From contig NZ_CADEPL010000012.1 in NCBI RefSeq assembly GCF_902829295.1, positions 1 through 64,000 of the forward strand: DNA of 64,000 bases, read 5' to 3'. Below, piece by piece: positions 53,787 to 61,562 of the stretch (positions are counted from its first letter, which is position 1; every line of letters starts with the position of its first letter). Position numbers and translations under genes: made by a program. The notes beneath the pieces were generated by a model, which saw only the letters and a list, made by a program, of their open reading frames with translations, was not told where the DNA came from and did not search any database. This DNA is from Vogesella oryzae (GTDB lineage: Bacteria > Pseudomonadota > Gammaproteobacteria > Burkholderiales > Chromobacteriaceae).

Positions 53787-54677
53787 ATGAAACTGACTCT
53801 AGACTCGCTGATGGTGCTGGATGCCATCGACCGCCGCGGCAGCTTTGCCGCCGCCGCCGAGGAGCTATACCGCGTCCCTTCCGCCATTACCTACAGCGTG
53901 CAGAAACTGGAGCAAGACCTGAATGTCCAGCTGTTCGACCGCAGCGGGCACAAGGCACGGCTTACCTCCGCCGGAGAACTGCTGCTAAAGGAAGGACGTG
54001 CGTTGCTGGATTCGGCAGCCATGGTGGAAAGCCGGGTCAAGACCCACGCCACCGGCTGGGAAGGCCAATTGCGCATCGCCATGTCGGACCTGCTGCAATT
54101 CGATGACGTATTGCGGCTGGTGGGTGAATTCGATGCCCTGGAGGCCGATACCGAGCTGCGCCTGAGCCGTGAAGTATTTGGCGGCACCTGGGATGCGCTG
54201 GTGGACAACCGTGCCGATCTGGTCATTGGCGCCACCGAAAACAGCCAGGGCGGCGTGTTCCACAGCAAGCCGATGGGCAAAGTGCAGTTCGTGTTCTGCG
54301 TGGCCCCCCATCATCCGCTGGCAGCGATGGAAGATCCGATTCCGCAGCACGTGATCCGCCGCTACCGGGTAGCAGTGGCGGCCGATACCTCGCGCAACCT
54401 GCCGCCGCGCAGCATTTCCATTCAGGAAGGACAGCCGCGGCTGACCGTGGCCAGCGTGGAAGATAAAATTGCTGTGCAAAGAGCCGGACTTGGCGTAGGG
54501 TTTCTGCCTACCTGCCGCATCCATGAAGACTTGGCCAGCGGCCGGTTGATCGTGAAAGAACTGGAAGAAAAACGCTCGCCGGTTTCCCTGCACTATGCCT
54601 GGAAGGAAAGCCAGCCCGGGCAGGCTCTTGGCTGGTTCATCAAACGCTTACAGACATTTGACTGGCATCTGAACTGA
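53787..54677 (+). CDS. LysR-family transcriptional regulator
   Basis: 296 residues. The N-terminal winged HTH is LDAIDRRGSFAAAAEELYRVPSAITYSVQKLEQDLNVQLFDR (shown to identify residues 11-52). The effector-binding domain follows with WEGQLRIAMSDLL and LVIGATENSQGGVF. It is divergent from the flavodoxin-like gene over 219 bp of AT-rich sequence; such pairs usually regulate the neighbour in response to an electrophile or quinone. The effector is not known here. Confidence 0.88.
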   Translation: MKLTLDSLMVLDAIDRRGSFAAAAEELYRVPSAITYSVQKLEQDLNVQLFDRSGHKARLTSAGELLLKEGRALLDSAAMVESRVKTHATGWEGQLRIAMSDLLQFDDVLRLVGEFDALEADTELRLSREVFGGTWDALVDNRADLVIGATENSQGGVFHSKPMGKVQFVFCVAPHHPLAAMEDPIPQHVIRRYRVAVAADTSRNLPPRSISIQEGQPRLTVASVEDKIAVQRAGLGVGFLPTCRIHEDLASGRLIVKELEEKRSPVSLHYAWKESQPGQALGWFIKRLQTFDWHLN

Positions 54678-54683
54678 TCCGAC

Positions 54684-55385
54684 ATGCCCGCAGACCCTGC
54701 GTACCGCCTGGCCATACAGCAACGACTGGCCAGCAGCGGCCTTCCCACCAGCAGCGTTGCCGCAGATGAACACTGCCTGCAATGGCAGCAACTATTGCTC
54801 TACTGCGGCTGTCTGCCGCTGGCTGTAACACCTGCGGCCAACATCGCTCTCGAACTCAACAGCCCCTGGCTGCCAGCGCAGCCCAGCGGCAGCTTTGCGC
54901 TACTGGTTGCCGGTCATCACCAGGCGCTGCAGCAGGCGATGCCGCTGTTAAATGCGCTGGCGCCGCAAGCCGGCTGCTGGTTGTACTGCGGACCACTGGG
55001 TGCGGCCAGCTTTTGCCGTCGGGTATTCGATGCGCTGTTTTACCTGACCGGCCCACTATTACTGCAGACGGCCAATATCAGCCGCCAAGCGCCTGACTGG
55101 CCCAGTTTGCTGTTGCAGCAAAAGGAACTGCTGCAACAGTTGGCCGCACTGAGCCGCGACTATCTGCAACGGCAAGGCGAGGCGCCGGCGACTGCCGCCG
55201 AGCAATGGCAGGTGCTCGACGACTTTCGCCAGCCGGCGCCACAGCAGCAACATTTCGCGCGCAATCTGGCGCGCCTGCTGCTGCTGCTGGACAGTCTGGG
55301 CGAACAGGCCAGCCAGTTGCTGGAAACCACGCTGGCCATGCCAACTGCCGCTCCGGCAGCGCAAAATACAAAAAGCCCGCCGTAG
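54684..55385 (+). CDS. Hypothetical protein, weak resemblance to 6-phosphogluconate dehydrogenase-like domain
   Basis: 233 residues, Leu- and Gln-rich, starting 6 nt after the LysR stop and so probably co-transcribed. A central segment (SFALLVAGHHQALQQAMPLLNALAPQ, then CWLYCGPLGAASFCRRVFDAL) recalls the second NAD-binding part of 3-hydroxyisobutyrate/6-phosphogluconate dehydrogenases. No N-terminal GxGxxG is seen, so enzyme function is doubtful. The last codons (KSPP and stop) lie within the terminator stem-loop at 55371-55395. I cannot assign a function. Confidence 0.6.
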   Translation: MPADPAYRLAIQQRLASSGLPTSSVAADEHCLQWQQLLLYCGCLPLAVTPAANIALELNSPWLPAQPSGSFALLVAGHHQALQQAMPLLNALAPQAGCWLYCGPLGAASFCRRVFDALFYLTGPLLLQTANISRQAPDWPSLLLQQKELLQQLAALSRDYLQRQGEAPATAAEQWQVLDDFRQPAPQQQHFARNLARLLLLLDSLGEQASQLLETTLAMPTAAPAAQNTKSPP

Positions 55386-55395
55386 CGGGCTTTTT
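55371..55395. terminator. Bidirectional terminator overlapping a gene end
   Basis: A 10-bp stem AAAAGCCCGC / GCGGGCTTTT with CGTA in the loop. The TAG stop of the plus-strand gene lies at 55383-55385. It also terminates the phasin gene on the minus strand. Confidence 0.88.
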
Positions 55396-55412
55396 CGATA
55401 CTACCCGGCGAA

Positions 55413-55982
55413 TCAGGCGGCCGGGGTAGCAGTCTTGCGGGCGCGGCTTACCGCAGCACCGGCAGCCTTGGCAGAAGTCTCGGCGGCTTCTACGCTGGCT
55501 TCGGCGAAATCGGAGCCGACTTTCTTGGCAGTCTTGGAAGCGCTTTCGAAAGCGGCGCTACCGGAGGACACCAGATTCTTCAGCACTTGCACGGCGGACT
55601 CGGAACCGGCCGGCGCATGCTTGGCCAGACGGTCCAGTGCTTCCAGCACCTGCTTGTTGGTTTCGGCAACCTGCTCTTCAACGAAAGAAGTCAGTTCGGT
55701 CTGGGCGGCAACGGTAGCGTCGTACACTTCGCGGGCAGTCGCCAGGGTCTTGTCGAGGTTCGGCTGTACCAGGCCAGCCTGGAATTCGGCGAAGGACTTC
55801 GGATCCTTGATACCGGTCAGCTGCTTAACGGTCTCGGCATTTTCAGCCATGACCTTGCGGGCGATTTCCAGTTGCAGGTTGGTCAGGCGCTCGGCGCTGG
55901 CCAGCATGATGGAGGACAGGCGAACGGCTTTGTCGAACTGGGCCTGACCGAAAGCGGAGAATTCTTGTGCGTTGGTAAACAT
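55413..55982 (-). CDS. Phasin family protein
   Basis: A polyhydroxyalkanoate granule-coating protein of 189 residues. FGQAQFDKAVRLSSIMLASAERLTNLQLEIARKVMAENAE is the amphipathic phasin helix; the C-terminal half is Ala/Lys-rich with SAKAAGAAVSRARKTATPAA as expected. It has no signal peptide and is cytoplasmic. ATG 55982 follows AAAGGA. Two PhaR/PhbF-like operator sites lie 65-110 nt upstream, suggesting that the gene is derepressed when PHA accumulates. Confidence 0.93.
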   Translation of the reverse strand: MFTNAQEFSAFGQAQFDKAVRLSSIMLASAERLTNLQLEIARKVMAENAETVKQLTGIKDPKSFAEFQAGLVQPNLDKTLATAREVYDATVAAQTELTSFVEEQVAETNKQVLEALDRLAKHAPAGSESAVQVLKNLVSSGSAAFESASKTAKKVGSDFAEASVEAAETSAKAAGAAVSRARKTATPAA

Positions 55983-56048
55983 GGAGATAATCCTTTTCAG
56001 TGAATAACTACTCAGCAGCAAAACCGTTAGTAACTTGTGTCGACCAGA

Positions 56049-56064
56049 TGTTGCGCTGCAACAA
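56049..56064. promoter_or_regulatory. PhaR/PhbF-like operator site 1 upstream of the phasin gene
   Basis: TGTTGCGCTGCAACAA fits the TG-N-TGC-N3-GCAA consensus I recall for PhbF of Herbaspirillum, and is itself a near-palindrome. Confidence 0.65.
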
Positions 56065-56075
56065 CCCGAATCATA

Positions 56076-56091
56076 TATTGCACCGCAACAA
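56076..56091. promoter_or_regulatory. PhaR/PhbF-like operator site 2 upstream of the phasin gene
   Basis: TATTGCACCGCAACAA, the same TTGC-N3-GCAACAA core as site 1, 27 bp further from the gene. Confidence 0.6.
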
Positions 56092-56349
56092 TGTCAAGTA
56101 GATTCGCACAACCGCATGGCTAAGTAACTATTTTTACAACAGCTTTCGCCAGTCTGCCGACCGCAGATGACAGCAGAATGACAAGCGGCACAATGCTGCC
56201 ATGCGATGACTACGGCAATGACCAGAGCGCCACACTGCCACCCTGTCCACCCGGACTGCCGAAAAGCCGGCCCTGCGCGTTGAAACGCTTAGCCCAACGC
56301 TATACACTCGCCGTCATAAATTAAATCTATCTGTTAGTGAAACCAGACA

Positions 56350-57081
56350 ATGAGCCAAGCGGCCAACCTTTTTGATATCAAATCCGCCAGCCTCGACCTG
56401 CTGGCCATCCTGCTGCGCAGCGGTGACTGCACTGCACTGGCCGCCGCGCTGGAAGCCCGCTTCGGCGACAAGGTGGATGCAAGCCAGAGCGAAGCCTTCC
56501 TGCTGGACCTGGACGCCATCGACCAGCCGGCGAGCCTGGACCTGGCCCGTATCCGCCAGCTGTTCCTGGCCAAAGGCATTACCATCATTGCCCTGCGTCA
56601 CCGTGACCACGCTGTCGCCGCACTGGCGCGTCAACACGGGCTGGCCTATGTCCGCCCTGGCCATACTCCGCGCCAGAGCGAGCAGCCGGTCGAAGCCGCT
56701 GCCGCGGCGCCAGAGGTGGAAACCGCTTCCGCCGCGCCGCAACCGGCCAGCACCATGGTGATCGACCGCCCGGTGCGCGCCGGCCAGCAGATCTACGCCA
56801 AGGGGGGCGATCTGGTGGTACTGGCCATGGTCAATGTCGGCGCCGAGATCATCGCCGACGGCAGCATCCACGTGTACGCCCCGCTGCGCGGTCGCGCCCT
56901 CGCCGGTGCCCGTGGCAATACCCAGGCGCGCATCTTCGTGCAGAGCATGGAAGCCGAACTGGTATCCATCGCCGGCGTGTACCGCACCATCGAACAGGCC
57001 TTGCCCGACAGCATCCAGGGCAAGCCGGCACAGATTTACCTTGAGAACGAGCGCCTCGTCATGAACGCGCTCGGTGCATGA
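56350..57081 (+). CDS. minC: Septum site-determining protein MinC
   Basis: Inhibits FtsZ assembly away from midcell, in complex with MinD. 243 residues. N-terminal FtsZ-inhibitor domain at about 5-105. The linker is Ala/Pro/Glu-rich (about 110-140). The C-terminal beta-helix from about 145 has [47 protein letters not shown] 56350. It is the first gene of minCDE-oxyR, 28 nt before minD, and carries a copy of the 9-mer at its 5' end (56358). Confidence 0.96.
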   Translation: MSQAANLFDIKSASLDLLAILLRSGDCTALAAALEARFGDKVDASQSEAFLLDLDAIDQPASLDLARIRQLFLAKGITIIALRHRDHAVAALARQHGLAYVRPGHTPRQSEQPVEAAAAAPEVETASAAPQPASTMVIDRPVRAGQQIYAKGGDLVVLAMVNVGAEIIADGSIHVYAPLRGRALAGARGNTQARIFVQSMEAELVSIAGVYRTIEQALPDSIQGKPAQIYLENERLVMNALGA

Positions 57082-57109
57082 GAACTCGCAAAGTTAAGGA
57101 ATCCCCATC

Positions 57110-57922
57110 GTGGCAAAAATCATCGTTGTGACCTCCGGCAAGGGTGGCGTAGGCAAGACCACCACCAGCGCCAGCTTCTCCTCCGGCCTTGCCCTGCGTG
57201 GCCACAAGACCGTGGTGATCGACTTTGACGTCGGCCTGCGCAACCTGGACCTGATCATGGGCTGTGAACGCCGCGTGGTATACGACCTGATCAACGTGAT
57301 CAACGGCGAGGCTACCCTCAACCAGACCCTGATCAAGGACAAGCACTGCGATAACCTGTTCGTGATCCCGGCCTCGCAAACCCGCGACAAGGATTCGCTG
57401 ACCGAGGAAGGCGTGGAGAAAGTACTGAAGGAGCTGGGCGAAATGGGCTTCGAGTACATCGTCTGCGATTCGCCGGCCGGTATCGAAAAAGGCGCACTGC
57501 TGGCACTGCTGTTTGCCGACGAAGCCATCGTGGTCACCAATCCGGAAGTGTCCTCGGTGCGTGACTCCGACCGTATCCTCGGCATTCTGGCCTCCAAGTC
57601 CCGCCGTGCCATCGAAGGCCGCGAGCCGGTGAAGGAACACCTGCTGCTGACCCGCTACTCCCCTTCCCGCGTAGACAAGGGCGAGATGCTGTCGGTGGAA
57701 GACGTGAAGGAAATCCTGCGCGTGAACCTGATCGGCGTGATCCCGGAATCGCAGGCCATCCTGCAGGCCTCCAACTCCGGTACCCCGGCCATCCACCAGA
57801 AGGGTACCGATGCCGCCGAGGCCTACACCGACGTGGTGGCCCGCTTCCTGGGCGAAACCCGCCCGATGCGTTTCCTGGATGCCGAGAAAGTCGGCTTCCT
57901 CAAGCGCCTGTTCGGAGGCTAA
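57110..57922 (+). CDS. minD: Septum site-determining ATPase MinD
   Basis: A membrane-cycling ATPase of 270 residues that recruits MinC and is displaced by MinE. The deviant Walker A is SGKGGVGKTTTS (about residues 9-20); DFDVGLRNLDLIMG is switch-region sequence. The C-terminal amphipathic membrane-targeting helix is VGFLKRLFGG. The start is GTG 57110 with AAGGAA at 57096-57101. MinE follows after 3 nt. Confidence 0.97.
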   Translation: MAKIIVVTSGKGGVGKTTTSASFSSGLALRGHKTVVIDFDVGLRNLDLIMGCERRVVYDLINVINGEATLNQTLIKDKHCDNLFVIPASQTRDKDSLTEEGVEKVLKELGEMGFEYIVCDSPAGIEKGALLALLFADEAIVVTNPEVSSVRDSDRILGILASKSRRAIEGREPVKEHLLLTRYSPSRVDKGEMLSVEDVKEILRVNLIGVIPESQAILQASNSGTPAIHQKGTDAAEAYTDVVARFLGETRPMRFLDAEKVGFLKRLFGG

Positions 57923-57925
57923 GCC

Positions 57926-58183
57926 ATGTCCCTGATCGATATGCTGTTCGGCAAACGCCAGAAAACCGCATCCATCGCCCGCGAACGCCTGCAGATCATC
58001 CTGGCGCACGAACGCAACGGCCGTAGCGCACCGGACTACCTGCCGGCGCTGCAGCGCGAACTGATGGAAGTGATCTCCAAGTACGTGGCCGTCAACCTGG
58101 ACGACATCAAGGTACAGGTCGAGCGCCAGGACGACTTCGAAGTGCTGGAAGTCAACATCGTGCTGCCGGAGCACCAGCGCTGA
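57926..58183 (+). CDS. minE: Cell division topological specificity factor MinE
   Basis: 85 residues. The N-terminal MinD-binding/membrane part is [29 protein letters not shown], and the topological domain includes [26 protein letters not shown]. It stimulates MinD ATPase and confines MinCD to the poles by oscillation. It starts 3 nt after minD and oxyR follows 4 nt after it. Confidence 0.97.
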   Translation: MSLIDMLFGKRQKTASIARERLQIILAHERNGRSAPDYLPALQRELMEVISKYVAVNLDDIKVQVERQDDFEVLEVNIVLPEHQR

Positions 58184-58187
58184 CACC

Positions 58188-59126
58188 ATGACCCTTACCG
58201 AACTGCGTTACATCGTGGCCGTGGCGCGCGAGCGCCACTTCGGTCGGGCAGCCCAGAGCTGTTTTGTCAGTCAGCCCACCTTGTCCATCGCCATCAAGAA
58301 GCTGGAAGACGAACTGGGCGTCACCCTGTTCGAGCGCGGCGGCCAGGAAGTCGCGGTGACCGAAATCGGCGAGCGCATCATCGAGCAGTCGCAACGCGTG
58401 CTGGAAGAAGCCGAGATGGTGAAACGCCTGGCCGGCGAGCACCAGAACGAACTGGCCGGTCCGCTGAAGCTGGGGGTGATCTTCACCATCAGCCCCTACC
58501 TGCTGCCCAAGCTGATTCCGGCGCTGCGCATCCTGGCGCCGGACATGCCGCTGATTCTGGAAGAAAACTACACCGCGCGGCTGGCAGAGATGCTCAAGCG
58601 CGGCGAAGTGGACGCCATCATCGTGGCCGACCCGTTCGAGGAGGCCGGCATCGAGGCCTATCCGCTGTACGACGAAAAGTTCGTGGTCGCGACGCCCAAG
58701 GGCCATCCGTGGGAAAAACGCAGCTCGGTACGTCCGGACGAACTGCGCGACGAGAGCGTGCTGTTGCTGGCACAGGGCAACTGCTTCCGGGACCAGGTAC
58801 TGCAGGCCTGCAGCGAGGTTGCCAGCCGCCAGCACCAGTCCGGCAGCCTGGCATCGATGGTACAGGGCAGCTCGCTGAACACCATCCGCCACATGGTGGC
58901 CAGTGGCATGGGCATTACCGTGCTGCCGCAGACCTCGGTAGCGCCGGGTGACGAAAACCTGCTATCGCTGATTCCGTTTGCCGAACCGGTACCGCAACGC
59001 CGCGTGCTGCTGGTAACGCGTCGCCAGTTCTTCCGCAAGAAGGCGATTCAGACCCTGCAGCAGGCGGTATTCCGCTCCGGCCTGGAAAACGTCACCATGC
59101 TGGAAGACGAAACCGCTCTGGCCTGA
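58188..59126 (+). CDS. oxyR: Hydrogen peroxide-sensing LysR regulator OxyR
   Basis: 312 residues. The LysR winged HTH lies at about 3-62. The redox cysteines sit exactly at the E. coli positions: Cys199 (AQGNCFRDQ) and Cys208 (VLQACSE), so disulfide-based peroxide sensing is expected. GSSLNTIRHMVASGMGITVLPQ is typical of the family. It begins 4 nt after minE and must share its transcript at least in part. It ends in a strong terminator. Confidence 0.93.
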   Translation: MTLTELRYIVAVARERHFGRAAQSCFVSQPTLSIAIKKLEDELGVTLFERGGQEVAVTEIGERIIEQSQRVLEEAEMVKRLAGEHQNELAGPLKLGVIFTISPYLLPKLIPALRILAPDMPLILEENYTARLAEMLKRGEVDAIIVADPFEEAGIEAYPLYDEKFVVATPKGHPWEKRSSVRPDELRDESVLLLAQGNCFRDQVLQACSEVASRQHQSGSLASMVQGSSLNTIRHMVASGMGITVLPQTSVAPGDENLLSLIPFAEPVPQRRVLLVTRRQFFRKKAIQTLQQAVFRSGLENVTMLEDETALA

Positions 59127-59145
59127 ACGGCCAAACGGCAGCAAC

Positions 59146-59173
59146 AAAAAAGCCACCGCAAGGTGGCTTTTTA
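59146..59173. terminator. Rho-independent terminator of minCDE-oxyR
   Basis: Stem AAAGCCACC / GGTGGCTTT with a GCAA loop and T-run; the A-run opposite makes it usable from the minus strand. Confidence 0.9.
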
Positions 59174-59184
59174 CTTGTCACAAC

Positions 59185-59208
59185 GTTGGCCGCATCCCTG
59201 CGGCCAAC
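59185..59208. repeat. Inverted motif pair next to the aminotransferase gene
   Basis: Arms GTTGGCCGCA and TGCGGCCAAC (10 bp) with a 4-nt loop, 9 nt beyond the minus-strand aminotransferase stop. Confidence 0.87.
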
Positions 59209-59216
59209 CTGCAGCA

Positions 59217-60368
59217 TCAGGCAGCGCGGATCACGCTGGCAAGGCGTTCGATGCCCTGCTCGATGCGTTCCGGCGAGGCATGGCTGAAGTTCAGGCGCAG
59301 GTGGCCGATGCCCTGCTCCGGATTGGCGTAGAACGCCTCGCCCGGCATGAAGGCCACATTGTGCTGTTCCAGCGCCACCTTCAACAGCGGACGGGTATCG
59401 CGCGGCTGCTTCAGTGTCAGCCAGAAGAACAGGCCGCCTTGCGGAACCAGCCAGTCGGCGATATCACCGAAGTGTTTTTCCAGCGCCGCCTGCATCGCGT
59501 CGCGGCCAACCTTGTAGCTCTGCTGCAGCTGTTTCAGATGGCCGAGGTAATCGCCGCTTTGCAGCCACTGGGTGTTGAACCACTGACCCAGGCGGTTGGT
59601 GTGCAGGTCGGCGGCCTGTTTCAGCTTCACCAGGTACGGCATCAGGTCCCTGGACGCCACCAGGTAACCGATGCGCAGCCCCGGGGCCAGGGTCTTGGAG
59701 AACGAACCGCAGTAGATCCACGGTGCGTCTTTCAGATGGGTCACCAGCGGCTTCGGTGCCTCGCCGTCGTAGGACAACGCACGGTACGGATCATCCTCGA
59801 TCACCGGCAGCTTGGCGGCTTCGATCACTGCCGCCAGTTCCTGGCGGGTCTGCTCGCTATAGCAGGCACCGGACGGGTTCTGGAAGGTCGGGATCAGGTA
59901 CGCCAGCTTGGCCTTGCTGTCAGCGATGGCCTGCTGCAGCGAGGCAGCGGACAGCTGGCCATTGCTCTGCTGCTGCACGGTAGTGATGTCGGCACCGAAC
60001 AGCTTGAATACCTGCAGCGCGGCCAGGTAGGTCGGGCCTTCGGTGATCACCGGTGTACCCGGATCGATGAACAGCTTGGCGGCTAGGTCCAGCGCCTGTT
60101 GCGAACCGGACAGCACCAGCACTTGCGAGGCATCCACGTGCAAACCGATACGCGCCAGTTCCTCCACCACGGCGGCGCGGAATTCCGGCTCGCCTTCGCT
60201 GGTGCCGTATTGCGCCAGGTTGGCCGGCACGCCGGCAAAATCCAGCTTCGGCAGGCAATCGGCGGCCGGCAGGCCACCGGCAAAGGAAATCACTTCCGGA
60301 CGCTGCGCGGCGGCGAGAATCTCGCGAATCAGGGAGCCGGACAGACGTTCGACGCGTTCGGAAAACAT
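59217..60368 (-). CDS. PLP-dependent aminotransferase, class I/II (LysN/2-aminoadipate type)
   Basis: 383 residues. The Schiff-base lysine is in CGSFSKTLAPGLRIGY. EVISFAGGLPAADCLP and YGTSEGEPEFRAAVVEELAR at the N-terminus, LVLSGSQQALDLAAKLF, and IPTFQNPSGACYSEQTRQEL place it in the MocR/2-aminoadipate/kynurenine aminotransferase group. Substrate is not readable. ATG 60368 follows AGGAGAGTACC. It is divergent from a MarR regulator, with palindromes between. Confidence 0.87.
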   Translation of the reverse strand: MFSERVERLSGSLIREILAAAQRPEVISFAGGLPAADCLPKLDFAGVPANLAQYGTSEGEPEFRAAVVEELARIGLHVDASQVLVLSGSQQALDLAAKLFIDPGTPVITEGPTYLAALQVFKLFGADITTVQQQSNGQLSAASLQQAIADSKAKLAYLIPTFQNPSGACYSEQTRQELAAVIEAAKLPVIEDDPYRALSYDGEAPKPLVTHLKDAPWIYCGSFSKTLAPGLRIGYLVASRDLMPYLVKLKQAADLHTNRLGQWFNTQWLQSGDYLGHLKQLQQSYKVGRDAMQAALEKHFGDIADWLVPQGGLFFWLTLKQPRDTRPLLKVALEQHNVAFMPGEAFYANPEQGIGHLRLNFSHASPERIEQGIERLASVIRAA

Positions 60369-60400
60369 GGTACTCTCCTTGGCTGACAGGTATGCTTTAA

Positions 60401-60415
60401 GTCAAATTGTTTGAC
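60401..60415. promoter_or_regulatory. Palindromic operator 1 between the aminotransferase and marR genes
   Basis: The perfect inverted repeat GTCAAA-TTG-TTTGAC lies 32 nt before the aminotransferase start. MarR dimers commonly bind such sites. Confidence 0.65.
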
Positions 60416-60429
60416 CAATCTAACGTCTA

Positions 60430-60445
60430 TTGACGCACACGTCAA
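60430..60445. promoter_or_regulatory. Palindromic operator 2 directly upstream of the marR gene
   Basis: TTGACG-CACA-CGTCAA, a perfect 6-bp inverted repeat with the same GTCAA half-site as operator 1. It ends one base before the ATG of the regulator, as expected for autorepression. Confidence 0.65.
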
Positions 60446-60446
60446 C

Positions 60447-60890
60447 ATGCAATCACCACTGCCCAACACCTTGCTGCGCGATGCGATGAAAGCCTTCTTT
60501 CACGCCTATCTCGCCTTCACCGACAAGCCGGACGAAATGCTTGCCAAGCGCGGCCTGGCACGGGTGCATCACCGCATTCTGTTCTTCGTGGCGCTGTACC
60601 CGGGGCTGTCGGTCAAGGATCTGCTCGGCTGTCTGGATGTCACCAAGCAGGCGATCAATATCCCGCTGCGCCAGCTGATGGAAATGGACCTGATCGTCGC
60701 CGGCACCGCCGCCCACGACAAACGGGTGAAAGAGCTGCGGCTGACCGAAGAAGGCCGCAAGCTGGAAGAAGCGCTGCACCGCGAACAGGCCAAGCTGCTG
60801 ATGCAGGCCTTCGCCGAAGCCGGCGAGGACGCCACCCGCGGCTGGCTGGCGGTAAACCAGGCCATGGCCAAGCACGCCATCGCGCCGTGA
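60447..60890 (+). CDS. MarR-family transcriptional regulator
   Basis: 147 residues. The winged HTH reads LARVHHRILFFVALYPGLSVKDLLGCLDVTKQAINIPLRQLMEMDL (about 38-83), then the wing DKRVKELRLTEEGRKLEE. The ATG 60447 start is chosen over an in-frame TTG at 60411 because the latter falls inside operator 1. It probably represses the divergent aminotransferase gene and itself. The ligand is unknown. Confidence 0.87.
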   Translation: MQSPLPNTLLRDAMKAFFHAYLAFTDKPDEMLAKRGLARVHHRILFFVALYPGLSVKDLLGCLDVTKQAINIPLRQLMEMDLIVAGTAAHDKRVKELRLTEEGRKLEEALHREQAKLLMQAFAEAGEDATRGWLAVNQAMAKHAIAP

Positions 60891-60896
60891 AACGAC

Positions 60897-60922
60897 TGCG
60901 GCCAACCCGCAGGTTGGCCGCA
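60897..60922. repeat. Inverted motif pair between marR and greB
   Basis: Arms TGCGGCCAACC and GGTTGGCCGCA (11 bp) with a 4-nt CGCA loop, lying between convergent genes with no other terminator visible. Confidence 0.88.
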
Positions 60923-60945
60923 TGCAATACACAACTTCTGCCGCG

Positions 60946-61503
60946 CTACTCGATCCGCGTGTAGCGCACCTCCAGAATCTCGATCTCCTCCTCGCCTTGC
61001 GGCCCGCGGAAATACACCACGTCGCCTTCGCGCGACTTGATCAGCGTGCGCGCGATCGGCGAAATCCAGCTGATATGCCCCTTGGCGAGGTCGATCTCGT
61101 CCACGCCGACGATGGACAGCAACTGCTCGCTGCCATCGCCGCGCAGGATCAGCACCGTGGCGGAGAAAAACACCTGGTCGGTGGCTTCGCGCAGCTCCGG
61201 GTCCACCACCTCGGCCGCTTCCAGCCGCTTGGTCAGAAAGCGGATGCGCCGGTCTATCTCGCGCAAGCGGCGTTTGCCATACAGATAGTCGCCATTCTCC
61301 GAGCGGTCGCCATTGCTGGCCGCCCAGTTCACCACCTGCGTCATGTGCGGGCGCTCTTCCTTCACCAGCTGGTTCAGCTCCTGGCGCAGGCGATGCCAGC
61401 CGCCGGGGGTGATGTAATTCTTGCTTGACGCGGGCAGGCGCTGCTCGGCAGGCAGATCGTCATCCTGATCGTCGTCCTGTTCACGGGTAAACGCTTTGCT
61501 CAT
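60946..61503 (-). CDS. greB: Transcription elongation factor GreB
   Basis: Rescues backtracked RNA polymerase by stimulating transcript cleavage. 185 residues. The N-terminal coiled coil spans WHRLRQELNQLVKEERPHMTQVVNWAASNGDRSENGDYLYGKRRLREIDRR, with the acidic tip in GDRSENGDY as in GreA/B. The C-terminal FKBP-like domain includes SIVGVDEIDLAKGHISWISPIARTL. An acidic N-terminal extension (DDDQDDD) is present. ATG 61503 is preferred (GGATGAG upstream); ATG 61512 would add three residues. No ordinary terminator is seen; the motif palindrome lies just beyond. Confidence 0.93.
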   Translation of the reverse strand: MSKAFTREQDDDQDDDLPAEQRLPASSKNYITPGGWHRLRQELNQLVKEERPHMTQVVNWAASNGDRSENGDYLYGKRRLREIDRRIRFLTKRLEAAEVVDPELREATDQVFFSATVLILRGDGSEQLLSIVGVDEIDLAKGHISWISPIARTLIKSREGDVVYFRGPQGEEEIEILEVRYTRIE

Positions 61504-61524
61504 GCTGCTCATCCATCAAAAACA

Positions 61525-61550
61525 ACGCCTCCGGCACAAGCCGGAGGCGT
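61525..61550 (-). terminator. Rho-independent terminator of rluB
   Basis: An 11-bp stem ACGCCTCCGGC / GCCGGAGGCGT with a 4-nt loop, followed on the minus strand by TGTTTTTG. Confidence 0.85.
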
Positions 61551-61562
61551 CGGGGTTAACGC

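Larger units (their letters stand above)
55983..56349. other. Divergent regulatory region phasin/minC, no gene seen
   Basis: 367 bp containing the two phasin operators near 56049-56091. The minC-proximal part has ATAAATTAAATC (about 56316-56327), probably the -10 region for minCDE. No coding sequence or other repeat is seen. Confidence 0.5.
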
